From the NCBI GenBank assembly GCA_017961385.1, contig JAGCXJ010000217.1, positions 1 to 5,157 of the forward strand: a DNA stretch of 5,157 nucleotides, written 5' to 3'. Shown piece by piece: positions 1-5,157 of the stretch (the first letter of the stretch is position 1; each line of letters begins with the position of its first letter). Under the pieces are notes generated by a model. It did not search any database. It saw only the letters and a list, made by a program, of their open reading frames with translations, and was not told the DNA's origin. This DNA is from Lachnospiraceae bacterium. Its GTDB lineage: Bacteria > Bacillota > Clostridia > Lachnospirales > Lachnospiraceae. Position numbers and translations under genes: made by a program.

Positions 1-834
1 CCCGACGACAGAACTGATCGTATTGCTTATTGCATTTGCCATTGCGGCTTCCTTATCACCGTTAAGTTTTTCTAGATTCTCTTCATAGCTGTGCCAGAGG
101 AATATTGAGTAATCCATTGTGACGCCCAGTTGTAAAACAGCTGTAAGAGCCTGTGTGATATAACTTATCTCCCCAAGCACTATATTGCTTCCAAGGTTAT
201 ATATGATAGCCATTCCAATACCTATAAGGAAGAATACTGGAGCTAAGAATGAATCCATCGTAAGTCCCAGTACCAGGATAGCCAGTACAACGGCTATCAG
301 GACATAGATTGGAGTTTCTTTTTCTGAAAGATCCTTTGTATCAGTGACAACTGCGCTCATCCCGCTTAAAAAGCACTGCTCTCCTGTTATATTTCTTATC
401 TTTTCTATGGCCTCCATCGTCCCGTCTGCCGATGTGGTCTCATCGAATATGACTGCCATCATAGTTGCGTCGCCGTTATTGAAGGTATTATAGAGTTCAT
501 CCGGCAACATGTTCATCGGTATTGAAAGATCTGCTACAGAGTCGTACCAGATGACGTCCGTTACATGTTCAACACCTTCTACTTTTTCTTTTACTTTTGC
601 GGCATCTTTCTCACTCATTCCGTCTATTATAAGAAACGAGAACGCTCCGGTACCAAACTGATCTACCAGGATATCCTGTCCGACCATTGTTTCAATGTCC
701 TTAGGCAGATAGTAAAGAATATCGTAATTTACTCTTGTCTTAAAATATCCGATAACTGAAGGTATCAGCAGGATCACTGATAATACTATGATAGCTATCC
801 TTGATTTGACTATCTTTTCTCCAAACCTGATCAT
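1..834 (-). CDS. MMPL/RND-family exporter, N-terminal part (runs off the left edge)
   Basis: The reading frame runs from ATG at 834 to the window edge without a stop, giving 278 residues of a protein that is probably much longer. A membrane segment at about residues 13-31 is followed by a ~140-residue extracytoplasmic loop (about 33-172), then closely packed membrane segments at about 174-193, 197-214 and 225-247. The fourth segment ends in GVTMDYSIFLWHSYEE. Its Asp241-Tyr242 pair matches the conserved D-Y pair of the MMPL proton relay in RND transporters. This arrangement of TM1, large porter loop and TM cluster is the first half of an RND/MMPL protein, so the C-terminal repeat should follow beyond position 1. 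The start is supported by AGGTGAT just upstream. The protein would sit in the cytoplasmic membrane and export lipids, peptides or drugs using the proton gradient; the substrate cannot be read from the sequence. It is divergent from a TetR gene that probably represses it. Confidence 0.88.
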   Translation of the reverse strand, partial: MIRFGEKIVKSRIAIIVLSVILLIPSVIGYFKTRVNYDILYYLPKDIETMVGQDILVDQFGTGAFSFLIIDGMSEKDAAKVKEKVEGVEHVTDVIWYDSVADLSIPMNMLPDELYNTFNNGDATMMAVIFDETTSADGTMEAIEKIRNITGEQCFLSGMSAVVTDTKDLSEKETPIYVLIAVVLAILVLGLTMDSFLAPVFFLIGIGMAIIYNLGSNIVLGEISYITQALTAVLQLGVTMDYSIFLWHSYEENLEKLNGDKEAAMANAISNTISSVVG

Positions 835-838
835 TATA

Positions 839-845
839 ATCACCT
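839..845 (-). promoter_or_regulatory. Ribosome binding site of the MMPL exporter gene
   Basis: On the minus strand AGGTGAT matches the 3' part of the consensus AGGAGGTGAT. It ends 4 nt before the ATG at 834, with the core AGGTG ending 6 nt before it. This decides the start codon, since no other well-placed start lies nearby in this frame. Confidence 0.7.
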
Positions 846-853
846 GTCTTTTC

Positions 854-865
854 TTATGGCCATAA
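854..865. repeat. 12-bp perfect palindrome in the exporter leader
   Basis: TTATGGCCATAA is a perfect inverted repeat with no spacer. It lies in the predicted 5' untranslated region of the exporter mRNA, between the putative operator at 869-881 and the ribosome binding site. It could be a binding site for a dimeric regulator, or chance in an A/T-rich region. It does not share the TGACCA half-site of the two putative TetR operators. Confidence 0.4.
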
Positions 866-868
866 AAC

Positions 869-881
869 TGACCAACGTTCA
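869..881. promoter_or_regulatory. Putative TetR operator 1
   Basis: TGACCAACGTTCA is an imperfect inverted repeat with outer arms TGA/TCA. It shares 9 of 13 positions with the second site at 915-927. It lies about 12-24 nt downstream of the predicted exporter transcription start, where a bound repressor could block elongation. The assignment is inferred from its resemblance to site 2 and from the adjacent TetR gene. Confidence 0.45.
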
Positions 882-899
882 TTTTTGTTTTTCGACTAT

Positions 900-928
900 G
901 TTATATCAAAGAAATGACCATTAGTCAA
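900..928 (-). promoter_or_regulatory. Predicted sigma-A promoter of the MMPL exporter
   Basis: On the minus strand a -35 box TTGACT (923-928; 5 of 6 matches to TTGACA) is separated by exactly 17 bp from a -10 box TATAAC (900-905; 5 of 6). A TGA directly before the -10 box makes it an extended -10 element. The predicted start near 893 gives a leader of about 59 nt. The -35 box lies within and one base beyond putative operator 2, so repressor binding should exclude RNA polymerase. Confidence 0.75.
915..927. promoter_or_regulatory. Putative TetR operator 2, overlapping the exporter -35 box
   Basis: TGACCATTAGTCA is an inverted repeat in which five of six position pairs around the central T are complementary (TGAC/GTCA arms plus one inner A/T pair). 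It covers five of the six bases of the exporter -35 box and lies 19 bp upstream of the predicted tetR -35 box. It is therefore well placed to repress the exporter and perhaps also tetR. The TGAC-GTCA pattern resembles many TetR-family operators, but the assignment to this regulator is an inference. Confidence 0.55.
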
Positions 929-946
929 TATTTATCTTCAAGTTTA

Positions 947-975
947 TTGATTTTTTATAAATTTGGTGTTTTAAT
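947..975 (+). promoter_or_regulatory. Predicted promoter of the tetR gene
   Basis: TTGATT (947-952) and TTTAAT (970-975) are separated by 17 bp, and a TGT precedes the -10 box. The -35 box has 4 of 6 and the -10 box 5 of 6 consensus matches, so it should be weaker than the divergent exporter promoter. The predicted start near 982 would leave a leader of only about 16 nt. The surroundings are very A/T rich, so the exact -10 box is less certain. Confidence 0.5.
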
Positions 976-983
976 AGTTTAAA

Positions 984-989
984 GAAAGG
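984..989 (+). promoter_or_regulatory. Ribosome binding site of the tetR gene
   Basis: GAAAGG lies 8 nt before the ATG at 998. It is a moderate Shine-Dalgarno match at good spacing and supports the chosen start. Confidence 0.6.
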
Positions 990-997
990 TTGAAAAC

Positions 998-1600
998 ATG
1001 GGAAAAGCTGAAGAAAACAAGCTGAAAAAAAGAGAATCCTTACTTGATACAGCATTTAAACTGTTTACTGAAAAGGGCATACACAATACATCAATATCGG
1101 ATATAGTTGAACAAGCCGGTGTGGCAAAGGGAACATTCTATCTGTATTTTAAAGATAAGTATGATATCAACAATAAGCTCGTTGTTCACAGAGCGAGCAA
1201 GCTTTTTGATGATGCCCTTGAGCATATGCGTGAAAGTGTTGTCATAGGATACAGAGACAGGATATTATTTGTTATCAATGATATAATAGATTCTCTGACC
1301 GAAGATAAGGTGCTTTTGATGTTCATATCAAAGAATCTGGGCCTTGGATTCTCAAGATATGCTATGGAAAGCACTGCTGTAAATGAAGAGAGTTCGATCA
1401 AGGAAGCGTCAGAAAGTCTTTTGAAGGATATAGGTGATGAGATAAAGAATCCGCGTCTTATGATGTATATGATAATAGAACTGACCGGTTCGAGCATCTA
1501 CTCTTCCATTCTTTATGATCAGCCGGTGAAGATCGATGAATTAAAACCATATCTTTACAAAGCTATAAACAGTATAATCGATCAGTTTGAAACTGAATAA
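998..1600 (+). CDS. TetR/AcrR-family transcriptional repressor
   Basis: This 200-residue protein has the usual length for the family. Residues about 10-58 form the canonical three-helix TetR DNA-binding domain: helix 1 (LLDTAFKLFTEKG), helix 2 (SISDIVEQAG) and the recognition helix with its family hallmark VAKGTFYLYFKDK at 42-54. The remainder (about 60-200) is a helical ligand-binding and dimerisation domain. As usual for the family, its sequence is too variable to reveal the ligand. The gene is transcribed away from an MMPL exporter across a 163-bp gap that holds two related inverted repeats, one over the exporter's -35 box. The likely role is ligand-relieved repression of the exporter and possibly of itself. 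The start is set by GAAAGG 8 nt upstream and by the helix 1 position. The gene ends 9 nt before a shared terminator hairpin. Confidence 0.92.
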   Translation: MGKAEENKLKKRESLLDTAFKLFTEKGIHNTSISDIVEQAGVAKGTFYLYFKDKYDINNKLVVHRASKLFDDALEHMRESVVIGYRDRILFVINDIIDSLTEDKVLLMFISKNLGLGFSRYAMESTAVNEESSIKEASESLLKDIGDEIKNPRLMMYMIIELTGSSIYSSILYDQPVKIDELKPYLYKAINSIIDQFETE

Positions 1601-1609
1601 CGAAATAAA

Positions 1610-1651
1610 AAAGGAAAAGAAACTGTTAACAGGATCTTTTCCTTTGTTTTT
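1610..1651. terminator. Probable bidirectional Rho-independent terminator between tetR and the his operon
   Basis: An 11-bp perfect stem is formed by AAAGGAAAAGA (1610-1620) and TCTTTTCCTTT (1635-1645). The 14-nt loop contains a smaller CTG/CAG hairpin (1623-1632). Read on the minus strand, the stem runs directly into TTTATTT, continuing its own terminal T's, a good U-tract for the his operon. Read on the plus strand it is followed by GTTTTTATC, serving tetR. The stem is A/T rich, so strength is uncertain. The tetR stop codon lies 9 nt to the left, and the hairpin's right edge meets the hisIE stop codon. Confidence 0.75.
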
Positions 1652-2939
1652 ATCTTTTTGCGAGTTCCTCGCATATCTCTTCCCATGTGACATTTTTTTC
1701 AGCCATGAGAACCATACAGTGATAAAGAAAATCGCTTATCTCATACTTGATCTCATTGGGATTGGGATTCTTGGCAGCTATGACAATTTCAGTAGCTTCC
1801 TCTCCAAGTTTCTTTAATATCTTATCTATTCCTTTATCAAACAGATAATTGGTATAACTTCCTTCTTTAGGATTTACCTTTCTGTCTTTGATAACATCAA
1901 ATACTTCTTCAAATACCTTTATAGGATTATGTTCGTTTCTGACATCCTTTGAATAGAGTTCATTAAAAAAGCACGATTTATTGCCGGTATGACATGCGGC
2001 TCCAACCTGAATTACCTTACACAGTAATGTATCGCTGTCACAGTCCAGATACATAGACTGCAGATACTGATAATGGCCTGAAGTAGCTCCTTTTATCCAT
2101 AGTTCATTTCGTGAACGGGAGAAATATGTCATGGTTCCGGTCTCTAGCGTCTTAATATACGCTTCTTCATTCATATATGCGACCATTAATACTTCATCGG
2201 TCTTAACGTCCTGAACCACAACCGGAACATGTCCGTCACTGTTCTTTTTAAGATCACTCCATGGAACGCTGATCACCTTTCTTGTGGTCTTTATTCCGTT
2301 TTCTTCAAGTATATCTTTAAGGCTTTTGATATTCTCTACATTATCACTTATGACATCGCCGCTGATACCAACGATATTCTCATGCGAGAACATCTCTAAA
2401 AGCTTATCAAGACCTGTCTCAGGAAGCATTGCTATATAAGGCAGCATGGTAAGTTCTGCAGCATCGATGATTTCTTTGTGATAAAGGAAAAGAATAGAGT
2501 GCGCATACTTATCGATAAGTTCAAGATGGTCTGCAAGCTCGCTCGAATCTTTTACAGCTACGATGATCTTTTCCTTGCCGAATTTATTTGAGACTTCTTC
2601 TATGATCTCGACATTTTCTTCTTTTGAGAAGTTGAGAGTTGCTTTATCGCAGCCGGCATATAGAAGTTTTTTAATATCCTCCATACGCTTTACATTTCCT
2701 GCTCCATATACAGGGATATTAATTCCTTCGCATATCTCTTTAATGCAGTCAAGCGCCTGCTCATGAAGCTTGTCATCATCGGGTGAAAGATCGAATACTA
2801 TGATCGCATCTGAATCATTTGCTGCATAGAATCTAGCAAGTTTTACAGGATCTTCATCTATTACTGTATTATCTTCAAATCCCTTGACTGCCTTAAGATC
2901 ACGCAGATATATGCAGGGAATCATCTTTTTGACTATCAT
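1650..2939 (-). CDS. hisIE: HisIE (phosphoribosyl-AMP cyclohydrolase / phosphoribosyl-ATP pyrophosphatase) fused to an N-terminal HisF-like domain
   Basis: This 429-residue protein has three parts; HisIE alone is usually about 200 residues. Residues 1-220 resemble HisF, the cyclase barrel of imidazoleglycerol-phosphate synthase. The alignment runs from KKMIPCIYLRD through AVKG, INIP and AGCDKATLN to KIIVAVK. However, the catalytic Asp11 and Asp130 of T. maritima HisF are Tyr11 and Lys130 here, and the second half is about 25 residues short. Residues ~222-330 are HisI, which opens the PR-AMP ring, with intact metal and catalytic motifs DCDSDTLL (299-306) and CHTGNKSC (316-323). Residues ~338-429 are HisE, which removes pyrophosphate from PR-ATP, with KLGEEATE (377-384) and EISDFLYH (400-407). 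HisI and HisE should be active; the first domain probably is not a cyclase. The protein is cytosolic. It is the last gene of the operon, starting 3 nt after hisB. Confidence 0.93.
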   Translation of the reverse strand: MIVKKMIPCIYLRDLKAVKGFEDNTVIDEDPVKLARFYAANDSDAIIVFDLSPDDDKLHEQALDCIKEICEGINIPVYGAGNVKRMEDIKKLLYAGCDKATLNFSKEENVEIIEEVSNKFGKEKIIVAVKDSSELADHLELIDKYAHSILFLYHKEIIDAAELTMLPYIAMLPETGLDKLLEMFSHENIVGISGDVISDNVENIKSLKDILEENGIKTTRKVISVPWSDLKKNSDGHVPVVVQDVKTDEVLMVAYMNEEAYIKTLETGTMTYFSRSRNELWIKGATSGHYQYLQSMYLDCDSDTLLCKVIQVGAACHTGNKSCFFNELYSKDVRNEHNPIKVFEEVFDVIKDRKVNPKEGSYTNYLFDKGIDKILKKLGEEATEIVIAAKNPNPNEIKYEISDFLYHCMVLMAEKNVTWEEICEELAKR

Positions 2940-2942
2940 CTG

Positions 2943-3527
2943 TTATATCACTCCTTTAGTGCTGGCAACACCTTCAATTCTCTCATCGATCTGCGTAGCC
3001 TGATCAAGTGCTTTCGCAAATGCCTTGAATATTGCTTCTATCATGTGATGAGCATTAACACCACTTAACATTCTAACATGGATATTCATCATAGCGCTAT
3101 AGCTTACAGCATAGAAGAATTCTCTTACCATATCAGTTTCCATCTCACCGCATTTTTCTACAGAAAAATCACATTGAAAATCAAGATAAGGTCTTCCGCC
3201 CAGATCTATAGAAACAAGAGCAAGAGCATCATCCATGGGAAGTATGAAATAGCCAAATCTCATTATAGATTTTTTATCTCCAATTGCTTCCTTTATAGCC
3301 TGACCGAGAACTATGCCGCAGTCTTCAATACTGTGGTGGCAGTCTACATTCAGATCACCGTCAATCTTTACATTCATATCAAAAAGGCCGTGTTTGGTAA
3401 AGCCCTCAAGCATGTGATCAAAGAATCCTATGCCGGTATTGATATCGGCTTTCCCTGTTCCGTCAATATCAAGATCGATCTTTATCTTAGTCTCATTGGT
3501 GTTTCTTTCAACTGAAGCTTTTCTCAT
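2943..3527 (-). CDS. hisB: Imidazoleglycerol-phosphate dehydratase HisB
   Basis: The 194-residue protein matches the normal length of monofunctional IGP dehydratase, which converts imidazoleglycerol phosphate to imidazoleacetol phosphate. The conserved metal-binding and catalytic motifs are present: GFFDHML (34-40), DCHHSIEDCGIVLG (62-75), PMDDALA (97-103), GRPY (111-114), NAHHMIEAIFKAFAKAL (158-174) and the terminal STKGV (189-193). Residue 100 is Asp where PMDEaL is more usual, a conservative change. There is no HisN-type phosphatase domain. The start at 3527 is chosen because AAAGGAAGG lies 7 nt upstream and the protein then begins MRKASVERNTNET, typical of HisB. An in-frame ATG at 3587 would add 20 unrelated residues and overlap hisD. 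The gene lies 22 nt after hisD and 3 nt before the hisIE fusion, within one operon. Confidence 0.95.
   Translation of the reverse strand: MRKASVERNTNETKIKIDLDIDGTGKADINTGIGFFDHMLEGFTKHGLFDMNVKIDGDLNVDCHHSIEDCGIVLGQAIKEAIGDKKSIMRFGYFILPMDDALALVSIDLGGRPYLDFQCDFSVEKCGEMETDMVREFFYAVSYSAMMNIHVRMLSGVNAHHMIEAIFKAFAKALDQATQIDERIEGVASTKGVI
2951..2957 (-). promoter_or_regulatory. Ribosome binding site of the hisIE fusion gene, inside hisB
   Basis: AAAGGAG on the minus strand lies within the last codons of hisB, 11 nt before the ATG at 2939. Its position implies that ribosomes finishing hisB help start hisIE. It also supports including the HisF-like domain in the translated product, because the signal sits before that domain rather than before the HisI part. 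Confidence 0.65.
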
Positions 3528-3534
3528 GTGTTTA

Positions 3535-3543
3535 CCTTCCTTT
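3535..3543 (-). promoter_or_regulatory. Ribosome binding site deciding the hisB start
   Basis: AAAGGAAGG on the minus strand lies in the 22-nt hisD-hisB gap, 7 nt before the ATG at 3527. This strong, well-spaced site favours 3527 over the upstream in-frame ATG at 3587, which sits inside hisD. Confidence 0.8.
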
Positions 3544-3549
3544 AGGTGC

Positions 3550-4842
3550 TTATTTGTTTTCGAATCTAACAGCAATTGAATTTGCATGAGCCGTTAGACA
3601 TTCCTTCTTGGCAAAATACTCAATTTTGTCATGTACAGCTTTCAATCCTTCTTCTGAATAGCTGATTATACTTGTTTTTTTGGTAAAGTCATCTACATTT
3701 AAAGGTGAAAAGAACTTAGCTGTTCCGTTAGTCGGCAAAATGTGATTAGGACCTGCAAAATAATCACCGAGAGGCTCTGATGAGTAAGGACCGATAAATA
3801 TAGCACCTGCGTTTCTTATCTTAGTCATTACTCTTGCTGAGTCAGCTGTCATGATCTCAACATGTTCACTAGCGATCTCATTTGCTGCTTCTATTGCATC
3901 ATCGATATTATCGGCGACAAGTATATATCCGTAGTTATCAAGAGATTTCTGTATTATTTCTTTTCGTTCTAAGACAGCAGTGAAAGAATCAACTTCTTTA
4001 CTTACCTTGTTAGCAAAATCCAAACTTGTTGTTATTAGAATGGCACTTGCAAGCTCATCATGTTCTGCCTGTGAAAGCAGATCAGCGGCAACGTATCTTG
4101 GATTTGCGGTTTCGTCAGCTAGTACCAGTATTTCACTGGGGCCTGCAATAGAATCGATACCTACCTGGCCAAATACAGCCTTCTTGGCAAGAGCGACGAA
4201 GATGTTGCCGGGACCGGTAATCTTGTCTACCTTTTTAATAGATTCAGTTCCGTATGCGAATGCTCCTACCGCCTGTGCACCACCTATCTTGTATATCTCA
4301 TCGACACCTGCGATGTCTGCAGCAACAAGTGTAACAGGCTGAACAATTCCATTTACTGCAGGTGTTGCAAGCGCTATCCTTTCAACTCCTGCAACCTTGG
4401 CAGGAACGATATTCATTAGTACGCTGCTTGGATAATATGCCTTTCCACCGGGTGCATAACAGCCGACTGAATCAATCGGAACTATCTTCTGCCCGAGTAT
4501 GGATCCGTCCTTTTTGCTGTAAAACCAGCTGTCTCTAAGCTGTTTTTCGTGAAATACTCTTATGTTTTCAGCAGCTTCTTTTAATATTTCTATAAACTCA
4601 GGATCAACCTGTTCATAAGCCTGTTCGATCTCAGCTTTAGTAACTCTTACATTTGAACTGTTTATATCCCATTTGTCAAATCTGTTTGTAAGTTCAAACA
4701 CGGCATCGTCACCGCGTTCTCTTACATCTGAAAGGATATCTGCAACAGTCTTTTCATATTCGGTGTATTGACTGGGACTTCTCTTAAGAAGACTTTTTAA
4801 GATATCCTGTTTAGTGTCATTAGTTAGATTAACAATTCTCAT
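3550..4842 (-). CDS. hisD: Histidinol dehydrogenase HisD
   Basis: This 430-residue protein has the usual length for the family. It is a zinc-dependent enzyme that oxidises L-histidinol to L-histidine in two NAD-linked steps, the end of the pathway. The family signature spans about 232-261, with IAGPSEILVLAD at 232-243 and the zinc-ligand pair Gln258/His261 in SQAEH. The catalytic Glu326-His327 (ASEHVE), the zinc ligand Asp360 (GDYFAGPNH) and the zinc ligand His419 (LTAHANSIAVR) are all present at or close to E. coli HisD numbering. NAD/substrate-domain motifs such as YAPGGKAYYPSSVLM (129-143) and KITGPGNIFVALAKK (207-221) are also intact. ATG at 4842 follows the hisG stop by 5 nt, and AGAGG 10 nt upstream lies in the hisG 3' end, so translation is probably coupled. 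No sign of damage is seen. Confidence 0.97.
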   Translation of the reverse strand: MRIVNLTNDTKQDILKSLLKRSPSQYTEYEKTVADILSDVRERGDDAVFELTNRFDKWDINSSNVRVTKAEIEQAYEQVDPEFIEILKEAAENIRVFHEKQLRDSWFYSKKDGSILGQKIVPIDSVGCYAPGGKAYYPSSVLMNIVPAKVAGVERIALATPAVNGIVQPVTLVAADIAGVDEIYKIGGAQAVGAFAYGTESIKKVDKITGPGNIFVALAKKAVFGQVGIDSIAGPSEILVLADETANPRYVAADLLSQAEHDELASAILITTSLDFANKVSKEVDSFTAVLERKEIIQKSLDNYGYILVADNIDDAIEAANEIASEHVEIMTADSARVMTKIRNAGAIFIGPYSSEPLGDYFAGPNHILPTNGTAKFFSPLNVDDFTKKTSIISYSEEGLKAVHDKIEYFAKKECLTAHANSIAVRFENK

Positions 4843-4847
4843 TTATC

Positions 4848-5157
4848 CTAAACCTCTTTTAACTTGTTTATTATCTTGCGTATACGTTCTGAGTGCATCT
4901 GCATACTTACCTGATTGACTATCATGCGAGCTGAAAGATCACATATGGTCTCCAGTACTTCAAGCCCGTTCTCTCTAAGTGTTGATCCGGTCTCTACTAT
5001 ATCCACAATAACGTCGCCTAAGCCTACTATAGGACCAAGTTCAACAGAACCGTTAAGCTTGATTATATCTACGGTCTGATGTTTCTTATTGTAGAAATAA
5101 TCCTTCGCTATTACCGGGTATTTAGAGCATACTCTTATCATTTCATGATGTTTAAGC
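4848..5157 (-). CDS. hisG: ATP phosphoribosyltransferase catalytic subunit, short form (C-terminal part; runs off the right edge)
   Basis: About 102 codons of the C-terminal half are present. The frame stays open to position 5157, so the ATG at 5141 is internal: it is preceded in frame by LKHHE and continues as MIRVCSKYPVIAKDYF, typical mid-protein HisG. HisG condenses ATP with PRPP, the first and feedback-controlled step of histidine synthesis. The PRPP-binding region IVDIVETGSTLRENGL is intact, preceded by LNGSVELGPIVGLGD. The protein ends soon after this at ...INKLKEV, without the ~80-residue C-terminal regulatory domain of long-form HisG. It is therefore the short HisG-S type, which by family knowledge needs HisZ as its regulatory partner. 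HisZ would be expected upstream, outside the window. The TAG stop lies 5 nt before hisD. Confidence 0.95.
   Translation of the reverse strand, partial: LKHHEMIRVCSKYPVIAKDYFYNKKHQTVDIIKLNGSVELGPIVGLGDVIVDIVETGSTLRENGLEVLETICDLSARMIVNQVSMQMHSERIRKIINKLKEV

Noticed and set aside
565..759. 64-codon plus-strand open frame inside the exporter gene
   Set aside because: It is antisense to the exporter's extracytoplasmic loop, and its Phe/Tyr-rich start reflects T-rich antisense sequence.
1186..1497. 103-codon open frame on the minus strand opposite tetR
   Set aside because: It is fully within the tetR coding region with no promoter or recognisable domain, so it is a shadow.
1587..1817. Hydrophobic 76-codon open frame on the plus strand crossing the tetR end and the terminator
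   Set aside because: It overlaps the tetR stop, the terminator hairpin and the conserved HisE coding region. The hydrophobicity comes from reading T-rich antisense DNA.
3078..3515. 145-codon open frame on the plus strand opposite hisB
   Set aside because: It lies entirely antisense to a clearly conserved gene, has no convincing ribosome binding site role, and its translation shows no recognisable domain.
3528..3587. Upstream in-frame ATG that would extend HisB by 20 residues
   Set aside because: The extension overlaps the hisD 3' end and does not resemble HisB. A strong AAAGGAAGG site 7 nt before the ATG at 3527 and the normal 194-residue length favour the shorter protein.
3980..4342. 120-codon open frame on the plus strand opposite hisD
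   Set aside because: It is antisense to the most conserved part of hisD. Its low-complexity Ala/Ser-rich translation is typical of an antisense shadow.
5139..5141. ATG as a possible start of hisG
   Set aside because: The frame continues upstream to the window edge, and the residues after it align with the middle of HisG, so this is an internal methionine of a gene cut by the window.

Overview
The window looks like chromosomal DNA from a low-to-mid GC Firmicute. The short-form HisG, the HisIE with a HisF-like N-terminal domain, the strong purine-rich ribosome binding sites and the A/T-rich promoters fit Clostridia, most likely Lachnospiraceae (the Butyrivibrio/Roseburia group). That assignment is an inference from gene style and was not confirmed by a search. 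Nothing in the window suggests a phage, plasmid, transposon, CRISPR array or RNA gene.

Left part (1-1600): two divergent genes share a compact control region. On the minus strand is the N-terminal 278 residues of an MMPL/RND-type membrane exporter, which runs off the left edge. On the plus strand is a complete 200-residue TetR-family repressor. The gap between them (835-997) carries a strong extended -10 promoter for the exporter, a weaker one for tetR, two related 13-bp imperfect inverted repeats that fit TetR operators, and a 12-bp perfect palindrome. One of the repeats covers the exporter's -35 box. This is the usual layout of a repressor-controlled efflux module.

Middle (1601-1651): a hairpin with an 11-bp A/T-rich stem lies between the convergent tetR and histidine genes. 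It probably terminates transcription from both sides.

Right part (1650-5157): the end of a histidine biosynthesis operon on the minus strand, in the order hisG (C-terminal half, short form), hisD, hisB and a HisF-like-HisIE fusion, with gaps of 5, 22 and 3 nt. HisG makes phosphoribosyl-ATP. The HisE and HisI parts of the fusion convert it to ProFAR. After steps by HisA and HisH/HisF, which are not in this window, HisB dehydrates imidazoleglycerol phosphate. HisD carries out the last two oxidations to histidine. The operon ends at the terminator, so hisH, hisA and hisF must lie upstream of hisG or elsewhere.

The most unusual item is the first ~220 residues of the HisIE protein. They align colinearly with the first half of HisF, but both catalytic aspartates are replaced and the C-terminal half is shortened. 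I read it as a catalytically dead pseudo-HisF domain. I see no evidence for a wholly new biological system in this window.
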